This document shows positions 22,691-34,805 of a DNA stretch of 64,000 nucleotides, one piece after another; within the stretch, counting starts at the first letter, position 1; each line of letters starts with the position of its first letter. The stretch comes from Lepas anatifera (lineage: Eukaryota; Arthropoda; Thecostraca; Lepadidae): assembly GCA_034440635.1 (NCBI GenBank), contig JAOTON010001699.1, positions 124,001 through 188,000 on the forward strand, in the 5' to 3' direction. The notes under the pieces were generated by a model that worked only from the letters and a program-made list of their open reading frames with translations, was not told the origin of the DNA and did no database searches. Made by a program: the position numbers and the translations under genes.

Positions 22691-23958
22691 CATCAAACAC
22701 GATGGGTAAACACAGACCCGTTCAAGTTGTTTGGCAGCATTACGTCATCATGGCTGGAGAGGCACAACAGTTACTATGCAGGGCATTGGAGAAATTGCAC
22801 TTTTTCGAAGCTCTAAATAACCTATTTTAGAACTGTATCAACAAAACTTATATGGTTGAACAGAAAGCTAAAATATTTTTATTTGTGAAACCCTCAGACG
22901 TTTTACAAAAACTCCAGTGAAGAATATTATTTTTACAAATTTTCCAGAGCGTGTCAAAATAAGGACAGGTTCAGCACCAACAGCTGTTTGCAGTAAGACT
23001 AATCTCGATTTTGATTGGCTGTTGATTTCTGACCTTTGATTGGCTGTTGGTGGTACCTGCAGCAGAAGACAATAAACACCGGTGATCTTTTGAGCAAAGG
23101 TAAACTTATTTCTCTCGGCTATTAAGTAGGCCTGAGTTGATCAAATAAATGCATGCCTTTTCAACAAATTCTTTGAAGTGGTATGATTTTTTTCATTAGA
23201 GTTACGTAAAATACGCTGCTCGCCGTTGAGATCAAGGTTACTGTCAAATGGGTGACACAAGTTGATTTCGATTTATACTAGATTGCTGCCAAGTACGCCC
23301 AAACTTGGTATGTTCCAGCTGATCATTCCAAAAACTTAGTATAATCTCCTAGAACTTAGTCGGAAAGGGCGGTGACGTCACCATGGGAGGACTATATTTA
23401 GTAGGAAACTTGGTTGTACCCGTAGTAAAAGTACCCTGGGTAAACAAAAGTACAGGGATAAAAACACAAAACCTCATAAAGAGGCCAAAAAAGCACGAAT
23501 ACAAAAAATAGCCACAAAGATGACGCTGCACGAAACAGCAGGGCCAGGTGAAACGGACCTGAGAAACATACCCCGAGCACAGATCCGAAGCGCGGGAGAT
23601 GCCGGTATTTACCGGCATTTTCGGGAGCAGCGGCGACACAGCTGAAGTGGCGGGACAGTACATGGTGCAATGAACATGATAAAAAATGAAAAGAAAAGAG
23701 GGTAATGGGGAAATAAAAAATATATAACGTAAAATAAACACCTTGGAACTCTTTACCTTCTGCAGCAATGTGTGTCCCTGATTTATCTACTTTTAAGGCT
23801 ATTTTGGATAGATGTATGCACGATAGACTTTATGTTTTTTCGTAGAGCAGAAAACTGATTATAATTCATGTGTTTCCTTTTCAAATTGCCTGCAGCCGAT
23901 ACTTTTAGAATATTCACGATGTTAGTGCGTAGCACTCAGAAGTTCTCAAGGAAGATGC
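22691..23958. other. No gene recognised
   Basis: Mixed sequence. The minus-strand open frame at 23349-23768 is rich in Phe and Leu and reads like a composition effect; no domain was recognised. Confidence 0.3.
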
Positions 23959-25542
23959 TTAAAGGGAGATCCGCGAAAAATTATTATTGTGGTTTCTTGC
24001 TATTTGAAAAATCCTGATTACGAAACTATCAATTATTTTTGTATCTTCGGCAAAATTTTGAGATGCCACCACTTATTATCGAAATAGGTTAACAGTTCCG
24101 ATAAAATGCTGAAACCTTCACCCATCACTTACTTTTCAAAAACTATTCAAAGTTGAAAAGGAATGTTTTTGCAATACAATTGTCTGCTCTCCTGTTTTTG
24201 TATTTGAATTAATTTTAAAAAGCTTTTAAAAACTACAAAATGAATTAGTTTGCCTAGAAACGAAAAAAACAATTACTCAAGTCTTCAGCGGTTTCGTACC
24301 TCGGGTCTTGAGTCATTTTCTGCTTCAGCCCCAGGATGACAAAACTTTTGCGTCAGATAGGTCACGTGACCCCGGTACAAGAATTCCTAGGCTTCTGATT
24401 GGTTAATTGTGATTTCTTTTAAGCCCTATATTTCTGTTTCAAAAGAGTTTTGGAATGTTGTTTTTTAAAGTAATTTTTTTGCTGTAGTAGTCCAAAGTTC
24501 GACATCACTGTTTAAGATAGATATGACCTAATTCTTAGAGAAATTGATAGTCTTAGCCGTGTGTACGTCATATACACCGATATGAGGTGTACCGGTAAAG
24601 TCGTCTAGAAATGTTGACTTTGAGAGCAATTTTAACACGCGCATTGACGGGGGCGGGTACCCGCCCCCCTCGGTTTTTCGGAGATAGCGAAAACGGCGGC
24701 GCGTAGCGCCGCCGTACTTGGTATACCTTTTCTCATATTTTACAACTTCTGTGAAAATTTTAAGGTTGGGTCATCTCAGGTCAGGTCCATTACAGGTCAG
24801 TGACCCGACCTCAAAAAGTTTAAGATAGTATAAGTCGGAGCAGGGTGAACTTATCCGATTGAAACTCATATCACGTAATGGCCCCACCGAGTTCTCTAAA
24901 ATATGTTCCGGTATTTTTGATATCGATGACCTAAGGTCAGGTACGAGGCATGACCTCTCCATTGGAAATACATGGGAAAATGGTTTTTACGGAATAACTC
25001 AGTAACGGATGGTGATAGAGCATTTATTTTAGCTGCATTAGACTCGCCTGGGCTTTGCGATTCTAATGATATGCATTTATATAATTTGACCTGACCTGAC
25101 CTCAGGTCAGGTCAAATCCTTGATTTGACCTGAGGTCAAATTATATATCATTCGATTCGGCTTGCTAAGAGGATTCATATAGTTTAGGTCGTTTTGTCTA
25201 TCTTTACTTGTTCAGATTTGATGGCCGAAAACTGAATTTACATGTTATCCTATGACGGGCATGTTTTGACCTCTCGTGACCTTAAATGTGACCTGACAAA
25301 AAATGGTTCAAATGTTTTCGATGGGAAGTGGATGGGCGCCCAACGCCGTTTACCGTTTTTCGCTACCTACCGTGGTTCTCGAGATCTTAGGGGGCGGGTA
25401 CCGCCGTCTGCGGGTGGCTCGCCCGTATGGCGTGTTAAGGCATTTGCAGGCCGAATTCGCAAAAATGAGAATAGGACTTCTGAAACAACTTTTGTGACCT
25501 TTTGATCTAGCCAATAATTTTTTCTCGCGTATCTCCCTTTAA
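23959..25542 (-). mobile_element. TTAA-flanked MITE F5, copy b, interrupted by F2b
   Basis: TTAA at 23959-23962 and 25539-25542. Opposite orientation to copies a and c. The F5 sequence is split at 24632 by F2b; across the break GAGAGCAATTTTAA joins GGCATTTGCAGG exactly as in F5a. The right TTAA is shared with F3a. Confidence 0.85.
24632..25438 (+). mobile_element. TTAA-flanked element F2, copy b, nested in F5b
   Basis: TTAA at 24632-24635 and 25435-25438. Left palindrome GGGGGCGGGTACCCGCCCCC at 24649-24668 and hairpin GGCGGCGC/GCGCCGCC at 24695-24713. The interior aligns with F2a throughout and is dense in AGGTCA words, for example at 25085-25135. The right end is eroded. Confidence 0.85.
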
Positions 25543-26543
25543 CCCGCGCCCCACCGGGGGTCGGCGCCACCTTCGCCCCACCGGGGGGGGGCCATCGATG
25601 GCCCCTCTAACTCCGAAAATATGGGCGTTAGCGCAAATCTGCAAAGTGCAATAGAAGCTCGCGTGAATTCAGTAAGAAATTACTTCGCATGTTTTAGTGC
25701 TCAGGTCAATGGTTTGACCTCCAGAGGTCAAATTAGGTCAAGATCGGCTATTTTACTCAAATATGCAATGATTAAGCAAACTGGGCATAACTCTTATGTC
25801 ATTAGAGCTATTGAAGCCTGGTAAAGTACATTTGATAGGAAATTGCCAGTACTTTTTCGCTATGTGGAACGTAAAGACCTCCCGCCAGTGGTTTGACCGC
25901 CAGAGGTCACCTCGTGACCTAATATGACCTGAGGTCACGAAAGGTCAAAAAGTGACCTTGCCGTATATCAAATGAAAGCCAGTGACAAGACAAACACGAT
26001 GGTGTTTGTTTCCCGCTCTAGCTCAATTAGGTCAAAGTTATTGTCAAAATACTGTTTTTGACCTCTGGTGACCTTGGATGACCTTGGAAAGTCAAAGGGC
26101 AAATATGACCCCTGGGATCCGTGAAAGGGTGTCCAAAACGTTGTTCTGAGCAGTCTGAGTATTTGCAATCATTTTGTGGCTTTTATATCATGAAATAGCT
26201 TTTCCCATGCTTTTCAATGGGAGAGGTCGCCTCGTGACCTGACCTCAGGGCACGAAATCGAAAATCCCGGATATACCTTGTAGACCCTGGAGGGGTCATG
26301 AAGTGTGGAAGTTTCAAATCGATCGACTTTGAAATGTAGCTCTTACAGAGCTCTAAGGTGAAGTGAGGTGACCTTGGTTGACCTCGTCTGGTGACCTGAC
26401 CTTGGGTGACCCGGGGTAAAAATTTCAGGGATGATGGGAAAATGATGCAGTGGAGGTAGAGCCCTCAACCGCGGTGCTGCGCCTCGTGTTTTCTGCTATC
26501 CCGGAAAACCTTAGGGGGCCATCGTGGCCCCCGGTGGGGTTAA
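25539..26543 (-). mobile_element. TTAA-flanked element F3, copy a
   Basis: TTAA at 25539-25542 (shared with F5b) and 26540-26543. The first end carries two copies of a CGCGCCCCACCGGGGG-like word and a palindrome around GGGCCATCGATGGCCC. The other end has GGGGGCCATCGTGGCCCCC. The interior is packed with AGGTCA/TGACCT words such as TGACCTCCAGAGGTCA at 25717-25732, an everted pair. No coding sequence. Confidence 0.85.
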
Positions 26544-26687
26544 TTCCAGTCACTCAATTGAAGTACCTGCGCTCTATCTCGCTGTTGGACTGGGGCGTCT
26601 GTAAGTCTGGTTTCCTTTTTCCTCCTCAGATCCTACTCAACCTTCCTTTCTCTGCATCAATGGAAACTAACCAGGTAAGGAATATGC
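26544..26687 (+). other. Unique 144-bp island between two elements, exon-like
   Basis: The interval is not part of the flanking F3a and F5c. It contains TTTCCTTTTTCCTCCTCAG (ending 26629), a strong acceptor, then 45 nt ending in AACCAG before GTAAGG. The 45-nt segment (26630-26674) is open with 15 codons, phase 0, reading ILLNLPFSASMETNQ. A second GTAAGT lies at 26601. This could be a micro-exon of an unknown plus-strand gene or an accidental match. Confidence 0.3.
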
Positions 26688-28463
26688 TTAAAGGGAGATA
26701 CGCGAAAATATGTTTATTGGCTAGATCAAAAGGTCACAAAAAGTTGCTTCAGAAGTCCTATTCCAAATTTTTCTAATTCGGCCTGAAAATTGCCTTAAAA
26801 TTGCTCTCAAAGTTAACATTTCTGGACGACTTTACCGGTACACCTCTTATCGATGTAAATGGCGTACCCCCGGCTAAGGCTATCAAATTCTCTAAATAAA
26901 AAACCGGTCCCATTTTTCCTAAGCAGTGACTTGAAAGTTGAAAACTATTAAATAAAAAGTTATTTTAAAAAAGCTACAGCCAAAAATAATATTAAAACAA
27001 AAATATAGGACTTTTAAGAAATCACAATTTACCAATCAGAACGTACAGCCACCTCAAAGGGGGGTCACATGACCTTTCTGACGCAAACATTTCGTCATTT
27101 CAGTGGCATCCCACAGGGATCGGTCCTGGGCCCGACGTTATTTGTACTCTTCATTAATGAACTGCCTGATGAACTTGGAAGCAATATTCGCCTTTTTGCT
27201 GATGATGCAAATGTGTTCAGGGAGGTGGGCAGTCAAGCTGATGCTAGAGCTCTACACGAAGACCTCCACAAGCTTGAGTCCTGGTCTGAGAGGTGGCTCT
27301 TACCGTTCAACATCTCCAAATGCAGTCTGCTCTACCTTGGGCACAACAACCAGCATCAAGTCTACGAGATGGGCGGAAATCAGCTGGCCCAGGTGACCAT
27401 CGAAAAGGATCTAGGTGTTTTTGTAGACGACCAGCTCAAGTACCGCAGACATGCTGCCGCAGCTGTTTCAAAAGCCAACCAGATCCTTGGAGCAATTCAA
27501 AGGACCTTTGTTCATGTGAACCAGCATGTGCTGCCTCTCTTGTACAAGGCCTTAGTGCGACCCCACCTGGAGTACGCCAATTTGGTTTGGGGCCCGTTTA
27601 ACAAGGCGGACCAGCTTTTGGTAGAGAGTCCAACACCGTGCCACCAAGCTGGTCCCCTCCTTGCGAGACCTGGACTACGAGCTTCAACTTCGTACCCTCA
27701 AGCTGCCATCGCTTTGGTATAGGCGCAAGAGGGGTGGCGATCGTCATCTACAAGATCATGCACGGCCAGCTTGGAGTGTGTAAGGAGGAATTCTTCCTGG
27801 ACCCGCCAGTCGGTACCACACGTGGACACAGGTTTAAGGTTGGGAAACCGCAAGTAGTATCAAAGGCACAGAGGAAGCACTTCGGGGTGCGCACTGTAAG
27901 AGATTGGAACGGTCTCCCGGACTGGGTCGTCGAATCCCAATCCACGAACTGCTTCAAGAATAACATAGACCGTCACTGGGCTGATCTGATGTAGGTATTC
28001 ATTCCCGACTTAGTCTATAAACATTATCTGTACTGAGCTCGATGATAACGGGCAAGACAGGAACCTGGCGTGCCTCAGAAAGTCCCGCACACCTACGGTA
28101 ACCATTCTGGGGCTGAAGCAGAAAACGACTCAAGACCCGAGGTACAAAACGGCTGAAGACTTGAGTAATTGTTTTTCTGTTTTTTGGGCAAACTAAATCA
28201 TTTTGTATTTTTATAGGCTTTGTAAAATTAATTTAAATATGAATACAGGAGAAGACATTTTTATTACAAAAAAACAATACTTTTCAAATTTAAATAGTGT
28301 TCAAAGTTTCAGCATTTTATCGGAACTTTTAACCTATTTTGATAATAAGTGAGTGGTCTCCCAAAATTTTGCAGAAGATACAAAAATAATTCAGTTTTGT
28401 AATCAGGATTTTCCAGATAGCAAGAAACCACAGTAATAATTTTTTTCGTGTATCTCCCTTTAA
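26688..28463 (+). mobile_element. TTAA-flanked MITE F5, copy c, interrupted by a LINE
   Basis: TTAA at 26688-26691 and 28460-28463. F5 sequence runs to about 27099, is broken by a CR1-type LINE fragment, and resumes at 28103 with CATTCTGGGGCTGAAGCAG, which is the continuation seen in F5b. Confidence 0.83.
27100..28102 (+). pseudogene. 5'-truncated CR1-type LINE, RT 3' half
   Basis: From 27105 the frame reads GIPQGSVLGPTLFVLFINEL, then the catalytic RLFADDANVF with both Asp residues, then LGVFVDDQLKY, and a thumb segment with RPHLEYANLVW. A frameshift near 27620-27640 moves the ending, DWNGLPDWVVES to WADLM and a stop at 27992, into another frame. It has the C-terminal order usual for CR1-like elements. 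A 4-bp CATT flanks both sides (27096-27099, 28103-28106). It is younger than the F5c element it splits and better preserved than the other RT relics here. Confidence 0.88.
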
Positions 28464-29129
28464 TACATTAACAGGGTAATACAATATTTATTATACTCTT
28501 AATTTTATAGAATTGACTCAGAACAGGACAGCCATATCCAACAGAAAACATGATCCAGGTTGTATTTCAATTTTGGCCACGGAGCCATGGAGACCAGGTC
28601 TGTCATATCATGATGGAAACATTGAAAAATAAATTATTATACAAATTAAAAGGTGGCAAAGTGACATCCAATAACTGCTGCAGATCGGTGAATGTGTAAG
28701 TAGGGCGGGAGCCACTGCAATAGACTGAGCTACCTTTATCATCTCTCACCTGTGGCCTCAGGTCAACGCGCAGGTGTTGTCAGTCAGTCAAGCCCAAGAT
28801 ATCGCACGGCTTTGAATATATAAGTTTTCAGCTGTCAGATAAAAAGAGAGCAAAACAATAATAAGTTAACACTTCACTCAATCCTTCCACAGCTCCCTCG
28901 CCACCTAAGCACCATTCAATCCCCGCGCCCACACCTCCGACCACACCGCCCACCGGAAGGCGAATGTAGGGATTGGAGTGAATTCACCGTGATCCTCGGA
29001 CGAAACGGGCAACACTTGGCACCCTTAGGGCATAAGGCTGCCAGATAAAATTCGTAGAACCCTCTAAATCTTTCTTCTAGATCTTTATCAGGAGGCAGAA
29101 AAGCTATTTATCAACTCTAAAAAAGAATG
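28464..29129. other. No gene recognised
   Basis: Mixed sequence. A C-rich part at 28890-28960 has no recognised feature. Confidence 0.35.
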
Positions 29130-29991
29130 TTAACCCGCGCCCCACCGGGGTCCGCGCCACTCCCACCGGGGGCCATCGATGGCCCCCTCTAACTCGAAAT
29201 ATGGGCGTTGAAATTGAGTGCAATGAAAGCTCGCGTGAATTAGTGAAATTACTTGCTGTTTTGTGCTCGGTCATGGTTTGCCTCGAGGTAATTAGGTCAG
29301 ATCGGCTTTTTCTCAATATGATGATTAGAACTGGGCATAACTCTTTGTATTAGAGTATTGAGGCCTGGTAGTACATTTGATAGAAATTGCCTGTTTTTCC
29401 GTATGTGGATGTAGACCTCTCGCCAGTGGTTTGCCGCGGGTCCTCGTGACCTAATATGACCTGGGTCCGAAGGTGAAAAGTGACTTGCCGTATATAATGA
29501 AGCCAGTGACAAGACAAACACGATGGTGTTTGTTTTGTCTAGCTATTAGGTAAAGTCTTGTAAATACTGTTTTGACCTCCGGTGTGGATGACCTTGGAAA
29601 GTCAAGGGCAATATGACCCCTGGGATCCGTGAAGAGTGTCAAAACGTTGTTCTGGCGTCTGGTTTTGAATATTTTTGTGGTTTTATATCATGAATAGTTT
29701 TCCCATGCTTTTCAATGGGGGGTCGCCTCGTGACCTGACCTCAGGCACGAAATCGAAAATCCCGGATTAACCTTGTGACCCTGGGGGGTCTGAGTGTGGA
29801 GTTTCAATCGATCGACTTTGATTGTGTCTTGGTCTAAGTGAAGCGAGGTGACCTTGGTTGCCTCGTTGGTGACCTGACCTTGGGTGACCCGGGGTAAAAT
29901 TTCGGGATGATGGGAAATGATGCGTGGGGTGGCCCTACCGCGGTGCTGCGCCTGTTTTTCTGTATCCGGAAAAACCTGGGGGCCTGGTTAA
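29130..29991 (-). mobile_element. TTAA-flanked element F3, copy b, shortened by many tiny deletions
   Basis: TTAA at 29130-29133 and 29988-29991. It is collinear with F3a end to end but about 140 bp shorter. The loss is spread as dozens of 1-8 base gaps, often one member of a repeated base or word, with few substitutions. The right TTAA is shared with F3c. Confidence 0.82.
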
Positions 29992-31010
29992 CCCACACCC
30001 CACCGGGGATCCAGCGCCACCTTCGTCCCACGGGGGATTGATGGCCCCCTCTAACTCCAAAAATATGGGGGTCAGCGCAAATCTGCAAAGTGCATTAGAA
30101 AGCTCGTGTGAATTCAGTATAAAATTACTTTGCATGTTGAAGCGCTCAGGACAACGGTTTGACCTCCAGAGGTCAAGGTAGGTCACGATAGGCTATTTTC
30201 ACTCAAATGTGCAATGCTTAAGAAAACTGGGCATAACTCTTGTCATTAGAGCTGTTGTGATCTGCTAAAGTACATTTGATAAGAAAAGGCCAGACCTTTT
30301 TCCGCTATAATGTGCAACGTAATGACCTACCACCAGTGGTTTGACCTCTAGAGGTCACCTCGTGACCTAAGATGACCTGAGGTCATGAAAGGCCAGAAAG
30401 TGACCTTGCCGTATATCAAATGAAAGCCAGTGACGAGACTTACACGATGATGTTTGATTCACTGCTCTTGCTTAATTAGGTCAAAAGTTCTTGGCAAAAC
30501 AGTGTTTTGACCCATATGACCTTGGATGACCTCGAAGAGGTCAAAAGGCAAATATGGCCCCTGAGGTCCGTGAAAGGGTGTCCAGGAATGTTTTTCCGTG
30601 CAAGCTGAGCATTTGCAATCGTTTTTGTGACTTTTAGATCATAAGACAGCCTTTCCCATGTTTTTTCAACGGGCGAGGTCACCTTGTGACCCGACCTCAG
30701 GTCGCGAAATCGAAAATTCCGGATATACACCTTATAGACCCTGGAAGGTTCTTGAAGTGTAGGAAGTTTCAAACCGATCGACTAAGAAATGTAGCTCTTA
30801 CAGAGCTCAAAAGTTGAAATGAGGTGACCTTGGTTGACCTAGCCTGGTGACCTGACCTTGGGTGACCCAGGGTAAAAATTCTAGGGATGGTGGGAAAATG
30901 ATGGAGTGAGAGATAAAGCCCTCAACCGCGGTGCTGCGTCTCCTCGTTTTTCTGCTATCTCGAAAAAAACCTTAAGGGGCCATCGATGGCCCCGGTGGGG
31001 CGAGGGTTAA
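29988..31010 (-). mobile_element. TTAA-flanked element F3, copy c
   Basis: TTAA at 29988-29991 and 31007-31010, both shared with neighbours. Body 1015 bp. The right palindrome GGGGCCATCGATGGCCCC lies at 30977-30994. Everted pair TGACCTCCAGAGGTCA at 30159-30174 and many further AGGTCA words. Confidence 0.86.
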
Positions 31011-32383
31011 CACCCGCACTGGAGTGGAGAGGGATCTGGCACTAACGCGCACTGGAGGGCGGGGCCTGGTGACCTCCCCTAAGATCTCGGCAACTAAGAG
31101 GCGTAAAAAACGCCGGTTGGGGAGTGGGTGGGGACTATGGTGGTCTGCATCATGACCATTTTTGATTGACCTAGGTCAACATCTTCAAGGTCAAACGAGG
31201 TCATAAAGGTAAAATCTTGGTCATGATGGGGAACGATAGGAAAATACCGTGATTATGCGGGAAAAAGACGGAAATAAGCTAAAGGCGGACCAGGGTCATA
31301 AAGGGAAGCAGTGGCGGATCCAGGGGGCAAAAAAGGTATTTGCCGCCCCCCACGGAAAAACTCGGGGAAAAAACTATGTTTCCCCCCTCCAAATCGATTG
31401 ACCTCCTTTTTTCCCCGACTGCTATTTAGTTTATAAGCAAGATTTTGGCTCTTCAACGATCTCAACTTCAAACAGGACCAGTTAAGTTCAGTGTAAATAT
31501 TGGGGCTTGAATAGGAAAAAAAGTATCTGGAGCCCACATTTCTCACCCTGTGACGTTTTTTTCTTTGGTTTCTTTTCGCCTTAAATACCCAAAACTTTTC
31601 CGGTAGATCATATTTTAGAGGAAGTTTTCACTGTGTGACGCTTTTCTTTTTACTTTTCGACTTTGGTTTGCACTTTCAAGACCGACCGGCTAGATCCGCC
31701 ACAGGAGGAAAAGTCGCAAAGAACCTTTCCTTGCAATTTTAGAGTCGGGGTCATTCAATGCCATTGACCTATGACGTCACAATATGGTATGCTACTTATA
31801 ATGTACATACACTATGACTAACGCTATAGCAAATGTTTGGCGGGAAATGAGGATTGACATTTACCAATGACCTTTGAACTTGACCTTTAACCTTGACCTT
31901 TGATATTTGAAATTGACTTTTGACATTGACCTTTACATTGAGGTACCTTAGTAACTATGAAGTCATAGCATAATACACGTCAGACCAGGTAACACCATTT
32001 GACAGGCACTGGGGTCAATGACCTTTAAAATGCTGATATGTCCTTGAACTGTGACTTTTGATCTTATAATTGACCTTCATGTGAGGTGACCCTGACATAT
32101 CATCCCGCTTATACCCGTATGACATTATCACGTCACCACTTGATCTCCAATGAAAGCAAATTAGTCCGACCGCGCCATTGTGGCGATCTCAAAAAGCAGT
32201 CTGACTGAAAGCCTACTAGTAAAAAAAAATCGGTTGATTTTCAAATTTCTTTCACCAATCAACGTGCCATTAAATTTTGTTAGATATGGGTAAGTACAGT
32301 TTTTCGGCTACGAGCGGTTCTCCCGGCCACCTCGGAAAAATAGATGGGGGAGGACTCCGAGCCCCCTCCAGTGCGCGTGTTAG
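31007..32383 (+). mobile_element. TTAA-flanked element F4, copy b, interrupted by F6b
   Basis: TTAA at 31007-31010 and a decayed TTAG at 32380-32383. The doubled left end (CACCCGCACTGGAG then ACGCGCACTGGAGG) is as in F4a. Interior collinear with F4a except for the F6 insertion at about 31309-31703. Confidence 0.83.
31309..31703 (-). mobile_element. hAT-like MITE F6, copy b, nested in F4b
   Basis: Starts CAGTGGCGGATCCAGG and ends CTAGATCCGCCAC. Inside are TTTTTCCCCGACTG-like and GGGGCTTGAATAGG words shared inversely with 62392-62784. The target duplication is not clear. Confidence 0.75.
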
Positions 32384-32610
32384 GTAATGCTTTTCGCAAG
32401 CTCGAAGCAGAGAAAAACTAGTCCCCACAAATTTGAACTAGTTTATGTTTTTCACCATATGAGGATCCACACAGGAAAAGGGGGAAATATTCCCTGATGG
32501 CCTCCTCATGGTTTGTCGTTACCCACACGTACCTATCATCCCCCACCACAGGATGTGAGTATCGGCGCTTCCAAGATGACATTTGGCACGCCTCTGATAC
32601 ATCACTGATC
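32384..32610. other. Spacer between F4b and F8b
   Basis: Mixed sequence, nothing recognised. Confidence 0.4.
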
Positions 32611-32860
32611 CATAGACGGATCCAGGATTGCCAATAAGAGGGGGGGGCGCCATCCAGACCATTGGGTGCCACTTTTGACCGGCAAAACCTATCAGGTGGG
32701 CGTAAAATCCTATCGTTCGGCGCCGATTTTCGCAACCTGGGAGGGCGACGGTGGGGGGCATAGGAATCGACATTTCAGGGGGTGCCATCGACCTTTCAGG
32801 GGGCTCCACAGTTCGATGGGGGGGGCACTGTCCCCCTTTGTCCCCCTGGATCTGCCTATG
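32611..32860 (-). mobile_element. hAT-like MITE F8, copy b
   Basis: Starts CATAGACGGATCCAGG and ends TGGATCTGCCTATG. Flanks CACTGATC (32603-32610) and CACAGATC (32861-32868) agree at seven of eight bases. Interior shares GGTGGGCGTAAAATCCTATCG-like words with the other copies. Confidence 0.8.
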
Positions 32861-34179
32861 CACAGATCATAGATCATATAGATCAGATCATAGATTACAC
32901 ATTAGCACGCACACTGGAGATGGGCCTTGAAGTCCTCTGCCACCTATTTGTCTGAGGCGGCCAGAGAACGTTCTCAGCTGAAAAATTATATTTGGCCACA
33001 TTTATGCAAATATTTGAGCACGCCGATCGGTAAAAATCATTGATTTGCTTATTGGATTTCAAAAGCAGACCTATGGTTTGCGTCGTCATAAGCAGTGTAT
33101 TTTGCGATCGCCACAATCGCGCAGTCGCAGCAGCATTGCCTGCATTGGAGACCGAGTCGGCATATTAACGAGATGCCACACCAAGGCCACATCACGAGCA
33201 GGTCAAGGTCAAGGTAAAAAATCTCAGGCCAAGGTCACACCAGCACTTTCAAAGTAATTAAACCCAGTGTTTCCAGTTAATCCGCGCCCCAGTGGGCCTC
33301 CGAGCCACCCTTGCCCTGGTGGGGGGGGGGGTTGTTTGAACTCGAACTCGGCCCCTTTGCGGGATAGCGAAAAAACATGAAACCTGTTGGATAGCTCATA
33401 AAATTCATGAAGAAACCAGATCAGTCACTTTTTGACTCAAGTCAATATTGAGGCCATGACAGGTCAAAGAGTGTGGGATTTTAAGTAGAGTTCTTGAGCT
33501 CTAACGTCTGACAGAATTGAGTTAGAATCCTTATTTAAGGACTATTCGCTTTCTTTCGTCACGGCAAATCGAATGATGTATAATATGACCATACTGGGTT
33601 AAAAAATGACCTGACCTTAGGTTATGTCAATGTCACTTTTTAACCCTCGCCCCTCCGAGGGCCATCGATGGCCCCCATAAGGTTTTTTGGGATAGCAGAA
33701 AAACACCGCGACGCAGCAACGCAGTTGAGGGCTCTATCTCTCACCCCATCATTTTCCCACCATCCCTGAATTTGTTTACCCCGGGTCACCCAAGGTCAGG
33801 TCACCAGGCGAGGTCAACCAAGGTCCCCTGACTTCAAATTTTAAGCTCTATAAGAGCTACATTTCTAGGTCGATCGATTTGAAACTTCCTACACTTCATG
33901 ACCCCACCAGGGTCTAAAAGTTGTATATCCGGGATTGTTCGATTTTGTGACCTGAAGTCAGGTCACGAGACTACCTTTCCCATTGAAAAAGCATGGGGAA
34001 AAGCTGTCTTATTATCTAAAAGTCACAAAAATAATTGCAAATGCTCAGACTCCCCAGAACGGCGTTCTTGGACACCATTTCATGGATCCCAGGGGCCATA
34101 TTTGCCCTTTGACCTCTCCGAAGTCATCCAAGGTCACCAGGGGTCAAACAAAGTATTTTGACAATAGTGTTTTACCTAA

Positions 34180-34560
34180 TTAACACGCGCCCCGCTGGGG
34201 TCCCTTGCATGACTCGCCCCGCAAAAGTGATTGGCAAAACAATCACTCTCTGCTCCCGTGACCTGATATGACCTTTGAGAGGTCAGATACTCAAAAACTC
34301 AACTTTATGGTCAAGATCGTGGTAAGAATAGACGGTTGGAGGATTTTAAGCTTTATCTTTTCAGTATTTACTGAAAACGAGCCTATTATATTTTTCACCA
34401 TAGACTTATAATGGGGTGACCAAAAAAATTGACCCCACCTTAGGTCAACAAAGTCAAAATTCCAAGATAGCATATTTTTAGACCCTAATGACCTTATCAT
34501 ATTGTGGAAGTTTCAAACTGATCGGGCGAATTTCGCCCCCTCCAGCGGGGCACGTGTTAA
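34180..34560 (-). mobile_element. TTAA-flanked element F11, copy a (short), nested in F3d
   Basis: TTAA at 34180-34183 and 34557-34560. Ends CACGCGCCCCGCTGGGG and its inverse CCAGCGGGGCACGTG. A palindrome GGGCGAATTTCGCCC lies near the right end. It is an internally deleted, inverted version of F11b at 45081-46074. Confidence 0.8.
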
Positions 34561-34805
34561 GCTAGAACGCTATATCAAACACCATCGTGTGTGTCTCGTC
34601 ACTGGCGTTCATTTGATATACGGCAAGGCCACTTTCTGACCTTTTGTGACTGCAGGTCATATGAGGTCACGAGGTGACCTCTGGAGGTCAAACCACTGGC
34701 GGGAGGTCATTACGTTTCACATAGCGGAAAATGGTCTGGCATTTTGCTATCAAATGTAGTTTACTAGATCTCAATAGCTCTAATGGCATAAGAGTTATGC
34801 CCAGT

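Noticed and set aside
23349..23768. Membrane protein on the minus strand
   Set aside because: Phe- and Leu-rich runs arise from A-rich plus-strand sequence. There is no family match or consistent exon structure.
25242..25505. Short open frame across the F2b/F5b boundary
   Set aside because: It spans the junction of two transposons, so it cannot be an ancestral gene.
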